64,000 nucleotides of DNA from Cupriavidus alkaliphilus (GTDB lineage: Bacteria > Pseudomonadota > Gammaproteobacteria > Burkholderiales > Burkholderiaceae). Where the stretch lies: NCBI RefSeq assembly GCF_900094595.1, contig NZ_FMAD01000009.1:124001-188000 (forward strand), read 5' to 3'. The stretch's first letter is position 1. Each line of letters starts with the position of its first letter. The notes beneath the pieces are model-generated. The model was not told where the DNA came from, did no database searches, and worked only from the letters and a program-made list of their open reading frames with translations. Both the position numbers and the translations under genes were made by a program. Positions 26,282 through 34,355 of the stretch are shown here, in pieces.

Positions 26282-28633
26282 TTATTCTTTTTTCTCTTCG
26301 CGGTGCAGCGCTTGCCCGATCCGGCGCGAGATCGGCGCCGTCGCCGGCATGCCAAGGTACGGATTGACGCTGTTGAACTCGGCCCGGTTGCTGCGCTTGG
26401 CGATCACACAGTTGAGGATGCCGCCCAGCAGGCGCGCATCGGCCCGCTGCAGGCGCTTGAGCGTTTCATCGACCTGGCCGGGCAGCGTCGCGTCGGCGCG
26501 CAGCACCACCAGGGTCGACCCGGCCAGGTTCGCGACCAGGCTGGCATCGGCCACCGCCAGCACCGGCGGCGTGTCGATCAGCACCAGGTCGAAGCGGGCC
26601 GCGCACTGGCGCAGCGCTTCGGCCATGCCCGGGCGCATCAGCAGTTCGGAAGGATTCGGCGGCGGCAAACCCGCCGGCAGGATCGACAGGCCGTTGACCA
26701 CCGTGGGCCGCACCGCGGCGGACAGCGGCACGTGCCCGGTCAGCAGTTCGGCCAGGCCGGATTCGGCGGGCTGGTCGAACCAGCTCGCGACGCGGCCGCG
26801 GCGCAGGTCGGCGTCGATCAGCAGCACGCGCTGGCCGGCTTCGGCGAACAGCACGGCCAGGTTGACCGATGCAAAGGTCTTGCCCGCGCCCGGGGCCGGG
26901 CTGGTGACGGCGATGACATGGTCAGGCGCGCTGCGCAGCGCGAAATGCACCGCGGCGCGGATATTGCGCAGCCCTTCCACCGCCAGCGAGTGCGGCGCGT
27001 TGCGCGCCAGCAGGAACTGGTCATGCAGGCCCAGCCGCAGCATCCGCTCGGCGCTGTCATCATCTTCCAGCGCGGACACGTCGATCACCGCGCTCGACGG
27101 CCGCGGCCGCTCCAGCCGCGCCGACGGTGGCGCGGCGTAGCCCGCGGCCACGCCCAGCAGGGCCTTGGCCGACACCATGCGCTCGAGCGCGGCCTGTTCG
27201 CGGCTGAAGGCAATGTCGCCCAGCATGGTGATGCCGAGCTTGTCCTCGGCGTCATTGGCGGTGGCCACGGTGGGCCGCACGCGCTGGCGCAGCGTCAGCG
27301 CCCCGGCCGCCAGCAGCATGCCCAGCACGCCGCCGCCCGCGGCCGGCGTCCATGGCCCCAGGCCGACCGGCACGGTGGGCGTGAGCGCGTTGTCGACGAT
27401 GCGCACCTGCCCGGTGCGGTCGAGCTGCGCCAGCGACAGCTGCTCGACCTTGTTGCGCAGCGTCATGTACATGTCTTCGGCCACCTTGACGTCGCGCGTC
27501 AGCGCCACGGATTCACGCTCGGACGCCGACAGGTTCTGCATGCGCGCGTCCATCTCCTGGCGCTCGCGCGTGAGCTGCAGGATCTGGCTGTCGACGGTGC
27601 GGACCTCGTTGGCTTCGGTGGTGAAGCGCTGCAGCAGCTTGGTGCGCTCCAGGCGCAGCAGCGCGATCTGGCGCTGGTATTCCATGCTGCCGTTCAGGTA
27701 GGACTGCACGTCCTGGCTCGGCGCGAGCGAGCCCGAGCGCGAGCGGTAGCGCGTCAGCGCGCTCTCGGCGCGCTCGAGCTCGGCCTTCACGCGCGGCAGT
27801 TCGCCCGACAGGAAGGCCAGCGTCGCGGCGGTGTCGTCCTGGCGCTGCTCGGCCTGGCCCTTGATATAGGAATCGGCAATGCCGTTGACCAGCGCCGCCG
27901 CGGTCGCGGGATCGCGGTTCTGCCAGCTGATGCGCAGCGTGGTGGCGTCGCTGGATTCGCTGTCGACGCGCAGTTCGCGCGTAACGGCATCGACGGTCAG
28001 CGTCAGGTCGCGCCGCGTGACCAGGAAGCGCGTGCCCGGGCGCGCCTCGATGCGCCCCACCAGCATCGAAATGCCACCGGCCTCGGCCACCTGGCCGGCG
28101 CGGCCCTCGAGCTGCGCATCCGGCCCGCTCAGCCGGAAGCCGTTGTCGGGCAGGATCTCCAGTGTCAGCGGCACGTTGAGCAAGCGTGCCGGCACGTTCA
28201 GGCGCTCCACCGCCACGCGCTCGCCGCCCCACGCATAGCCCAGTTCCGCCGGCCACGGCCCGCGCAGCTTGCCGGGCTCGGCGAAGTGGTTGACCAGGCT
28301 GCCCAGCAGCGGCGCGCGCAGCGGCTGGATCTCGATGTCCAGGTGCAGGCGCTCGACCACCGGCCCGACCACGGCGCGGCTCTTCAGCATGCCCAGGTCG
28401 AGCTGCGGCGTGGCCATGCGGCCGGCGGCGTCGCGGGTCTGCAGCTGCACCAATGACTTGGCGCGATACAGGTCGGGAGTGGACAGCCACGCCAGCCAGG
28501 CAAGGGCCGCGCCGGTCAGCCCGGCGGCAAGGATCCAGCCTGCGTGGTCCAGCAGCACGCGTGCGTTCGCGCCGCTGCGCGGCGACGCCTGGTCGGGTAC
28601 CGGTACGGCTCCGGCAAATGACATTCTGCTCAC
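26282..28633 (-). CDS. second Wzc-like chain-length ATPase without tyrosine tail
   Basis: A 783-residue inner-membrane Wzz/BY-kinase-like protein. An N-terminal membrane helix (WILAAGLTGAALAWLAWL), a long coiled-coil periplasmic domain and a second helix near GVLGMLLAAGAL are followed by a cytoplasmic ATPase with Walker A SPAPGAGKT, Walker A' VLLIDADLRRGR and Walker B LVLIDTPP. The C-terminus ends RRIGQALHREEKKE with one lone Tyr upstream, so the autophosphorylated Tyr cluster of true Wzc is absent. The GTG at 28633 sits five bases behind GGGAGAG; the ATG at 28624 lies 14 bases behind it. The gene is followed by the hydrolase gene on the same strand and preceded by manC. Confidence 0.88.
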   Translation of the reverse strand: MSRMSFAGAVPVPDQASPRSGANARVLLDHAGWILAAGLTGAALAWLAWLSTPDLYRAKSLVQLQTRDAAGRMATPQLDLGMLKSRAVVGPVVERLHLDIEIQPLRAPLLGSLVNHFAEPGKLRGPWPAELGYAWGGERVAVERLNVPARLLNVPLTLEILPDNGFRLSGPDAQLEGRAGQVAEAGGISMLVGRIEARPGTRFLVTRRDLTLTVDAVTRELRVDSESSDATTLRISWQNRDPATAAALVNGIADSYIKGQAEQRQDDTAATLAFLSGELPRVKAELERAESALTRYRSRSGSLAPSQDVQSYLNGSMEYQRQIALLRLERTKLLQRFTTEANEVRTVDSQILQLTRERQEMDARMQNLSASERESVALTRDVKVAEDMYMTLRNKVEQLSLAQLDRTGQVRIVDNALTPTVPVGLGPWTPAAGGGVLGMLLAAGALTLRQRVRPTVATANDAEDKLGITMLGDIAFSREQAALERMVSAKALLGVAAGYAAPPSARLERPRPSSAVIDVSALEDDDSAERMLRLGLHDQFLLARNAPHSLAVEGLRNIRAAVHFALRSAPDHVIAVTSPAPGAGKTFASVNLAVLFAEAGQRVLLIDADLRRGRVASWFDQPAESGLAELLTGHVPLSAAVRPTVVNGLSILPAGLPPPNPSELLMRPGMAEALRQCAARFDLVLIDTPPVLAVADASLVANLAGSTLVVLRADATLPGQVDETLKRLQRADARLLGGILNCVIAKRSNRAEFNSVNPYLGMPATAPISRRIGQALHREEKKE

Positions 28634-28735
28634 GACATCTCTCCCGCCACACGCTGCCTCACGCCAATCACGCAGCAACCGGTGCCTGCCCGCGCGCCTG
28701 CCGGCGCCCGGGCCCATGCACTGGCCGCCGACCCC

Positions 28736-30313
28736 TTACTTGCGCCCGTAGTTGTCTTCGAACCTCACGATGTCGTCCTCGCCCAGGTAGGCGCCCGACT
28801 GCACCTCGATGATCTCCAGCGGCGTCTTGCCCGGGTTCTCGAGCCGGTGCAGGGTGCCGATGGGGATATAGGTCGACTGGTTTTCCGAAAGAATGCTGAC
28901 GTTGTCGCCGCAGGTCACGCGCGCGGTGCCGCGCACCACCACCCAGTGCTCGGCGCGGTGGTAATGCATCTGCAGCGACAGGCTGGCGCCGGGCTCGACC
29001 ACGATGCGCTTGACCTGGAAGCGGTCGCCGCGGTCGATCGAGTCATAGCAGCCCCAGGGCCGGCGCACCTTGCGATGGTTCACCACTTCATTGCCATGCT
29101 CGGAGCGGATGCGCTGGACGATGTTCTTCACGTCCTGCACGTGGGCCTTGTCCACCACCAGCACCGCGTCGGCGGTTTCGACCACCACCACGTCCTGCAC
29201 CCCGACGCACGCGATCAGGCGGCCCTCGGAATGCGCCAGGCACGAGCTGGCGCCGTCGAACAGCACGCGTCCGCGGCCGGCATTGCCGCTGGCATCCTTG
29301 GGCGCGATATCCCAGATCGCCGCCCACGAGCCCACGTCGGACCAGCCCGCGTCCAGCGGCACCAGCATGCCGGCGATATCCGGCAGGGTCTCGAGCTTCT
29401 CCATCACGGCGTAGTCGATCGAGTCGGACGGGCACGCGTGGAAGGCATCCTTGCCCAGGCACAGGACCTCGCCGGCGCAGGCGGCGTGTTCGCTTGCCGC
29501 ATAGGCGGCACGGCATTGACGCGCCATCTCGGGCTGCAGCTCGGCCACCGCGCGCAGCCACACCGAGGCCCGCACCACGAAGATGCCGCTGTTCCACCAG
29601 AATTCGCCCGACTCGACATAGTGCTTGGCCAGCTCCAGGTGCGGCTTCTCGACGAAGCGGTCCAGCATGAAGGCGCCATGCTCGGCGCCGCCGGCCGCGC
29701 GGATGTAGCCGAAGCCGGTCTCGGGCGCCACCGGCTTCACGCCCAGCGTGACGATGGCACCGTGGTCCGCATGCTGGATCGCCGTGGCGATGGCCTCGCG
29801 GAACGACGCGATGTCGGCCACGCTGTGGTCGGCCGGCGTTACCACCAGCACCGCATCGCCACCCTCGCCCGCGGCCGCCAGCGCATGCAGCGCGGCCACC
29901 GTCAGCGCCGGTGCCGTATTGCGCCCGCACGGCTCGGACAGCACGCGCGCCGGCTTGCCGGCGCGCTTCATCATGTCGGTGATCATGAAGCGGTGCTCTT
30001 CACCGCAGACCACGATCTGCGCCGCTTCCATGCCGTCGGGGCGGCCCGCCAGCGCGGCCACGCCGGCGAGGCGGTTGGCTGTGGCTTCCAGCAGCGTGTC
30101 TTCGGCAATCAGGTTCAGCAGCTGCTTGGGGAACTGCTCGCGCGACAGCGGCCACAGGCGCGTACCGGCGCCGCCGGCGAGGATCACTGGCTGCACCACC
30201 GGCAACGCGGCGCAGTGCGCCGCCCTGTCGCCCAGCCCTTGCAGCGTTGCATGGATTTCGCCGTTGACCGGCGGCGGCGTCTGGTTCTCTTCCCGGGTCC
30301 GAATTCGCATCAT
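28736..30313 (-). CDS. manC: bifunctional mannose-1-phosphate guanylyltransferase / mannose-6-phosphate isomerase
   Basis: Makes mannose-6-P from fructose-6-P and GDP-mannose from mannose-1-P, feeding gmd. 525 residues: the nucleotidyl-transferase domain opens with VILAGGAGTRLWPLSRE and contains FVEKP; the C-terminal cupin-type isomerase has QMHYHRAEHWVVVRGTA with the metal-binding His and Glu. AGGAGG directly precedes two adjacent ATG codons (30313 and 30310); the second has the better spacing. The N-terminal 45 residues are an Ala/Gln-rich extension beyond the family start. Its product and the fucose pathway genes indicate a mannose/fucose-containing polymer. Confidence 0.95.
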   Translation of the reverse strand: MMRIRTREENQTPPPVNGEIHATLQGLGDRAAHCAALPVVQPVILAGGAGTRLWPLSREQFPKQLLNLIAEDTLLEATANRLAGVAALAGRPDGMEAAQIVVCGEEHRFMITDMMKRAGKPARVLSEPCGRNTAPALTVAALHALAAAGEGGDAVLVVTPADHSVADIASFREAIATAIQHADHGAIVTLGVKPVAPETGFGYIRAAGGAEHGAFMLDRFVEKPHLELAKHYVESGEFWWNSGIFVVRASVWLRAVAELQPEMARQCRAAYAASEHAACAGEVLCLGKDAFHACPSDSIDYAVMEKLETLPDIAGMLVPLDAGWSDVGSWAAIWDIAPKDASGNAGRGRVLFDGASSCLAHSEGRLIACVGVQDVVVVETADAVLVVDKAHVQDVKNIVQRIRSEHGNEVVNHRKVRRPWGCYDSIDRGDRFQVKRIVVEPGASLSLQMHYHRAEHWVVVRGTARVTCGDNVSILSENQSTYIPIGTLHRLENPGKTPLEIIEVQSGAYLGEDDIVRFEDNYGRK

Positions 30314-30395
30314 GCCTCCTGGCGTGTCGGCTGTTCCAAGCGTCCCGTGCTTCCCGGGCGTCCGGCCCGGCCCTGCGCAACCACCGCGACGATCT

Positions 30396-30411
30396 CGCAG
30401 AAACGGGTACG
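30396..30411 (-). repeat. dispersed iteron-like 16-mer (outlier 3)
   Basis: CGCAGAAACGGGTACG in the divergent gap between manC and the first DUF1839 gene. It is an exact reverse complement of the consensus and does not overlap a gene. Confidence 0.85.
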
Positions 30412-30562
30412 CCCGGCAGCGGTCCCTGACCGCCATGACGGGGATGCCAGCCAGTCTAGGCAGGCGTCCTGGCGCAATCTGTTCGATTCCGCACACGCTA
30501 CTTGCGCCGCCGCGGCAGGCCGCGCGCATGCATGCCGCGGCGGCCTGCGATCGCGCGCCCTC

Positions 30563-30588
30563 TGTTGGAGAACGCACCGATAGCCACG
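30563..30588 (+). promoter_or_regulatory. shared EPS upstream motif, copy 3
   Basis: TGTTGGAGAACGCACCGATA followed by GCCACG, about 90-110 bp before the DUF1839 gene. It shares the CGCACCGAT core with the blocks upstream of the acyltransferase and wza. Confidence 0.35.
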
Positions 30589-30675
30589 GCCGCCGGCGTT
30601 GCAATACAGTGGGCCGTGCAGGCGCAGCGCCTGCGATCGCGGCCCGGCGGCATGCGCGCACTGCGGAGGAACGAC

Positions 30676-31764
30676 ATGGAGCAGGCGGTGGCAACGACGG
30701 CAACGATTGCGCCAATGGCAGCAACCACGGCAACCACGGCCACCGACCGCGGCTACCACTACACGCGCCAGCAGCGGTGCCACGTGGCCAGGCCGGTGCA
30801 GCGCTGGCTGCACGATGAAGCCTCGGTCTGGCAGGAGAGCAATTGCTACATGGACCTGTGGATCGAGCTGCTGTATGGCTGGGGGCTCGACCCGCGCGCG
30901 GCGCTGGCGTTCACCGTGGCGCAGGACTACGAGGGCGACCATTTCACCTACTTCAAGTACCCGCCGGCGGATATCGAGCTGCTGTACGGCACGGTGGTGC
31001 AGGAGATGGCGGTCTATGACACGCTGCAGGCCCACCTGGTCGAACAGGTCGGGCGCGGCCATGCCGTGCTGGTCGAGATGGACAGCTACTACCTGCCCGA
31101 CACGCGCGCCACCACCTACCGCCAGGCGCACGTGAAGACCACCGTCGCCATCGACCGGATCGACCCCGCGGCGCAGCGGCTGTCCTACTACCACAGCCTC
31201 GGCTACCACACCGCGGCCGGCGACGACTACCGCGGCCTGCTGCGCCTGACGCCCGAGCTGCGCGACGACAACATCCTGTTTCCGTACGCCGAATGCGCCA
31301 AGCGCGTGCGCACGCCGCTGCGCGACGCGCACGCGGCCGATGCCGCCGCGGCGCTGATGCGCCGCCACCTGGGCCGCCGCCCCGCGCTGAACCCGGTCAC
31401 GCGCTGGCGCGCCGATTTCGACCGGCATGTCGCGGTGATCCTGGCGCGCGGCGAAGCGTATTTTCTCCACTACGGCTTCAACCTGCCGCGCCAGCTGGGG
31501 GCGAATTTCGAGATGCTGCATCACTGCCTCGCTTGGTTCGGCGAGCATGGTTACGATGTGCCCGCGCGCATCGCGCGGGCGGCCAACACTATCGCCGGGG
31601 AAAGCAAGGTGCTGCAGTTCCGCCTGGCCCGGGCCATGGCGCGCGGCCGTCCGGACCGCTGCAGCGAGTGCCTTGACACGATGGAGTCCGCTTATGAAAC
31701 GGTCACCGCCGGCCTGCTGTCGTCGTTCGGCGCCGCCGATCCCGCACAGCCGGCTTGCGCCTGA
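30676..31764 (+). CDS. DUF1839 family protein, putative aminoacyl/acyl transferase with intact Cys
   Basis: A 362-residue protein whose N-terminal 23 residues are an Ala/Thr run. The core (about 30-330) matches DUF1839. I notice a papain-like layout similar to BtrH-type acyl-carrier-protein transferases: QESNCYMDLWIELLYG with Cys57 at a helix start, EMDSYYLPDT at about 134-143, and Tyr148/His152 in TYRQAHVKT. This suggests Cys57-His152 chemistry on a carrier-protein thioester; that function is inference. GCGGAGG precedes the ATG. It faces away from manC. A paralogue lies at 33375-34355, where the Cys is replaced by Gln. It probably serves with the ligase and carrier protein genes 4-5 kb away. 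Confidence 0.75.
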   Translation: MEQAVATTATIAPMAATTATTATDRGYHYTRQQRCHVARPVQRWLHDEASVWQESNCYMDLWIELLYGWGLDPRAALAFTVAQDYEGDHFTYFKYPPADIELLYGTVVQEMAVYDTLQAHLVEQVGRGHAVLVEMDSYYLPDTRATTYRQAHVKTTVAIDRIDPAAQRLSYYHSLGYHTAAGDDYRGLLRLTPELRDDNILFPYAECAKRVRTPLRDAHAADAAAALMRRHLGRRPALNPVTRWRADFDRHVAVILARGEAYFLHYGFNLPRQLGANFEMLHHCLAWFGEHGYDVPARIARAANTIAGESKVLQFRLARAMARGRPDRCSECLDTMESAYETVTAGLLSSFGAADPAQPACA

Positions 31765-31831
31765 CGCCAACGGCAGGCGCCGCCGGCAACGCGGGCGCAC
31801 GGCCACTGCCGTGCCGCGCGCCCGTGGCGCT

Positions 31832-32554
31832 TCAGGCGTGGGCCAGCGCGGGCAGCAGGCGGTCGTACTCGCGTTTGACCAGCTTGTAGCATTCGCAGGA
31901 ATGCTTCTCGAGCCCGCAATGATCGAGGATGGTGATATGGCCGCGGCTGTGGTGGATCAGCCCCAGGTTTTCCAGCTTGCCGGCGGCTTCGGTAACGCCT
32001 TCGCGGCGCACGCCCAGCATGTTGGCAATGACCTGCTGGGTGATGACCAGCTCGTTGGAGTTCATGCGGTCGCGCGCCAGCAGCAGCCAGCGGCACAGCT
32101 GCTTGTTCAGCGAATGGTGGCGGTTGCATGCCGCGGTCTGCGCGATCTGCGTCAGCACCGCCTGCACATACAGCAGCGTGACGCGCTGCAGGGTCGGCAG
32201 ATAGGACAGCTCGGCGCGCAGCGCGCGCGCGGGAATGCGGTAGGCAAAGCCAGGGCTGCGCACTTCGACGCGGCTGGGCATGGTATCGCCGCCCGTCACC
32301 ACCGGAATGCCGACCAGGCCTTCATTGCCGACCGCGGCAAACTCGACCGTGGCGCCGTCCTCGAGCAGCGACAGCAGCGACACCACCGAGGTGGTCGGGA
32401 AATACACATGCACGATGCGCTGGCTGGTGTCAGTCAGCAGTTCGCCGGCACGCAGCCGGACCAGTTCAAAGTGGCGCGACAGCGTTTCCCATTCCTGCCG
32501 CGGCAGGGCATTGAGCAGATGATTGACATGCAGGTCCGACCGTTGCGTGATCAT
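31832..32554 (-). CDS. Crp/Fnr-family transcriptional regulator
   Basis: A 240-residue regulator with an N-terminal cyclic-nucleotide-binding-like beta-barrel (from about 15 to 130) and a C-terminal winged helix (ITQQVIANMLGVRREGVTEA, about 172-191). The barrel lacks the cAMP-contact residues of Crp and has no N-terminal Cys cluster of Fnr. The tail HSCECYKLV (about 220) is characteristic of a Crp-like subfamily common in Burkholderiales. GGGGAGAATCAGC precedes the ATG. It is transcribed alone, convergent with the DUF1839 gene, and could control this accessory cassette. The ligand is unknown. Confidence 0.88.
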   Translation of the reverse strand: MITQRSDLHVNHLLNALPRQEWETLSRHFELVRLRAGELLTDTSQRIVHVYFPTTSVVSLLSLLEDGATVEFAAVGNEGLVGIPVVTGGDTMPSRVEVRSPGFAYRIPARALRAELSYLPTLQRVTLLYVQAVLTQIAQTAACNRHHSLNKQLCRWLLLARDRMNSNELVITQQVIANMLGVRREGVTEAAGKLENLGLIHHSRGHITILDHCGLEKHSCECYKLVKREYDRLLPALAHA

Positions 32555-32988
32555 GCTGATTCTCCCCGTTGACCCGGGACCGGCACTGGGCCGCCGCTCG
32601 CGCACTGGCTGCGTGGTGCAAAGCCCGGCTGTACCGCTCCACCCGTGACTGATGCTTACCGACTTGTTGACACCGCGTATGACTGACTGATGACGGCCGC
32701 GATCCGCTTTCCGTCCCGACGCGCAAGCCCTGCGGTGCGCTGTGTGCTTGCCTCGTCGTTTGACTGTATTAAGTGCTATGGCGCACTGAAGCGACAGTAG
32801 GCAGACGGTTGGTACTCGTTCATCCTTTGGTTGGTTGGTAGCAGGCCGGCGCGGCGCCCGCGGCTGGCGGCGAATGCAAGTACCGGGGCGCCGGCATGCC
32901 GGCGTCGCGCCGTTGCCGACACGCTGCCAGGCTAGTCATGACAACGGAGGAACCGGCCTGCGGTGGCGGCTGGCGGGGCCTGTACGCC
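32555..32988. other. intergenic region upstream of the Crp-type regulator
   Basis: About 430 bp without a gene. It must hold the promoter of the regulator at 31832-32554, which reads leftward, and the end of the reverse cassette operon. A short GGTTGGT repeat lies near 32808-32840. No terminator or known site is evident. Confidence 0.4.
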
Positions 32989-33378
32989 CTATCCGTGCGG
33001 CGCGTCGTAGCGGGCGGGCCGCTCGGCGTTGATGGCGTAGATCTCGCCCGAAGGGATGGCGCCGGCCGGCGCGGCGGCGCCGCTCTCATGCATCAGGCGG
33101 ATGCGCCGCGTTTCACCGGGACCCAGGTGAAACCCCTCCCGCTCCGGCAGGAAGGCGTGGTCCTGCATATGCACCCAGCGCGCAAAGCGGCGCGTGCCGG
33201 CGCTGTCGTCATCGGCATGCAACGTGGCCAGCACCGCGTCGTGGGCGGGCGGCCCGAACGGTATGCGCAGGTGAGGTCGGAGAAGCGGTCGAGCAGCGTG
33301 CCGGCCTGCGGCGGTAGCGGTGCCAGGCATCCCCGCGGACCGGCCCGGCGCCAGTGCCGCCGGGTCGCGTGCGCTCAT
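32989..33378 (-). CDS. orphan GH2-like C-terminal beta-sandwich domain, 129 aa
   Basis: A 129-residue protein whose ATG overlaps the stop of the DUF1839 gene (ATGA). The Pro/Ala-rich first 40 residues are followed by a beta-rich region with FARW, FLPEREGFHLGPGETRRIRL and AINAERPARYD. These resemble the last domain of GH2 beta-mannosidases, where LxPGE and a terminal ALN-x-x-PVR stretch are common. No catalytic domain is present, so it is probably a remnant or a stand-alone binding domain. It is the last gene of the reverse operon that carries the ligase. I am not certain of the family. Confidence 0.55.
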   Translation of the reverse strand: MSARDPAALAPGRSAGMPGTATAAGRHAARPLLRPHLRIPFGPPAHDAVLATLHADDDSAGTRRFARWVHMQDHAFLPEREGFHLGPGETRRIRLMHESGAAAPAGAIPSGEIYAINAERPARYDAPHG

Positions 33379-34355
33379 GCCACGCTCGCGCCGAAGTGCG
33401 AGGCCAGCGCCGGCACCGTGCCCTGGTAGGCCTGCTCGAGCTGGTCCAGGCAGTCCTGGCAGGGATCGGACTTGCGGCTGATCACCGCACGCATCAGCCG
33501 GAACTGCATCACCATGGCTTCGGAGGCCATGGTGTAGCAAGCCTCGCCGATGCAGTCGGGCAGCGAGTGCCCGTGCAGCACCAGCCAGCGCAGGTAGCGG
33601 CCGAGCAGTTCGAAATTGACGCCCAGCTGGCGCAGCACGCTGGCCGCATAGACCTGGAAGTTGGGCTCGCCGCGCGCCATCAGGTGTTCGAGATGCCCGG
33701 GGAACGCCATGCGGAACACGCTGATGGGGTTGTGCTGCGGACGGCGCGAGAGGTGGTGGCGCAGCAGCTCCAGCGAAGTCCGCATCAGCGCGGCATCGGT
33801 CAGCGCGGCAAAACGCCGCCGTGCCACCGACGCATGCGGAAACGCCGCCACCTCGCCGTAGCCGACGGTCGCCGGGCGGAAGATGGCGGCATAGTCCTCG
33901 CCGCTGGCAGTGTGGTAGCCGTCGCCATGGAAATAGCCGACGGCGGCCGCCTCGGGCACCAGCACGTCGATGCCGATGCACGAGCGCATATGCTGGCGGC
34001 GGTAGGTGCCTGACGGCTGCGGCAACTGGTAGCTGTCGACTTCAAGCAGCACCACGTTGCCGCGCGCGGTCTGGGTGGCCACATGCGCCTCGAGCCGGTC
34101 ATACATCGACAGCTCGTGCGTGACGATGCCATACAGGCGTTCGAGGTCGTTGGCGGGGAAAGCCGAGAGCGTGAACTGGTCGCCCTCGAAGTCCTGCGCC
34201 ACGGTGAACGGCAGCGCGGCAATGGGTTCCAGGTCCCACCCCTGCAGCAGCTCGACCCACAGGTCGATCTGCTGGTTCGCGTGGGACCAGACCGGATTGC
34301 CGCCATGCCAGGTGGAGCGGCCTGCGCGAACCCTGGCCCTGCCGTCGCCGTACAT
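33375..34355 (-). CDS. DUF1839 family protein, paralogue with Cys replaced by Gln
   Basis: A 326-residue paralogue of the protein at 30676. The shared blocks are IDLWVELLQGWDLEPIAALP, FTVAQDFEGDQFTL, VLLEVDSYQLP and YRRQHMRS. Where the first protein has SNCYMDLW this one has ANQQIDLW, so the candidate catalytic Cys is Gln28 here. It may be an inactive partner or a different activity. Its ATG directly follows the TAA of the ligase gene (no gap) and its stop overlaps the start of the GH2-like gene, so it is translated in one run with them. Confidence 0.75.
   Translation of the reverse strand: MYGDGRARVRAGRSTWHGGNPVWSHANQQIDLWVELLQGWDLEPIAALPFTVAQDFEGDQFTLSAFPANDLERLYGIVTHELSMYDRLEAHVATQTARGNVVLLEVDSYQLPQPSGTYRRQHMRSCIGIDVLVPEAAAVGYFHGDGYHTASGEDYAAIFRPATVGYGEVAAFPHASVARRRFAALTDAALMRTSLELLRHHLSRRPQHNPISVFRMAFPGHLEHLMARGEPNFQVYAASVLRQLGVNFELLGRYLRWLVLHGHSLPDCIGEACYTMASEAMVMQFRLMRAVISRKSDPCQDCLDQLEQAYQGTVPALASHFGASVA

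Noticed and set aside
24705..28456. Two forward open frames (24705-27140 and 26213-28456) of more than 740 residues each
   Set aside because: They are mirror frames of the hydrolase and second Wzc genes. Their composition is typical of antisense GC-rich DNA.
33375..34355. Treating the second DUF1839 gene as a pseudogene because the Cys is lost
   Set aside because: The reading frame is intact with normal codon use and conserved blocks throughout, so it is likely a functional paralogue.
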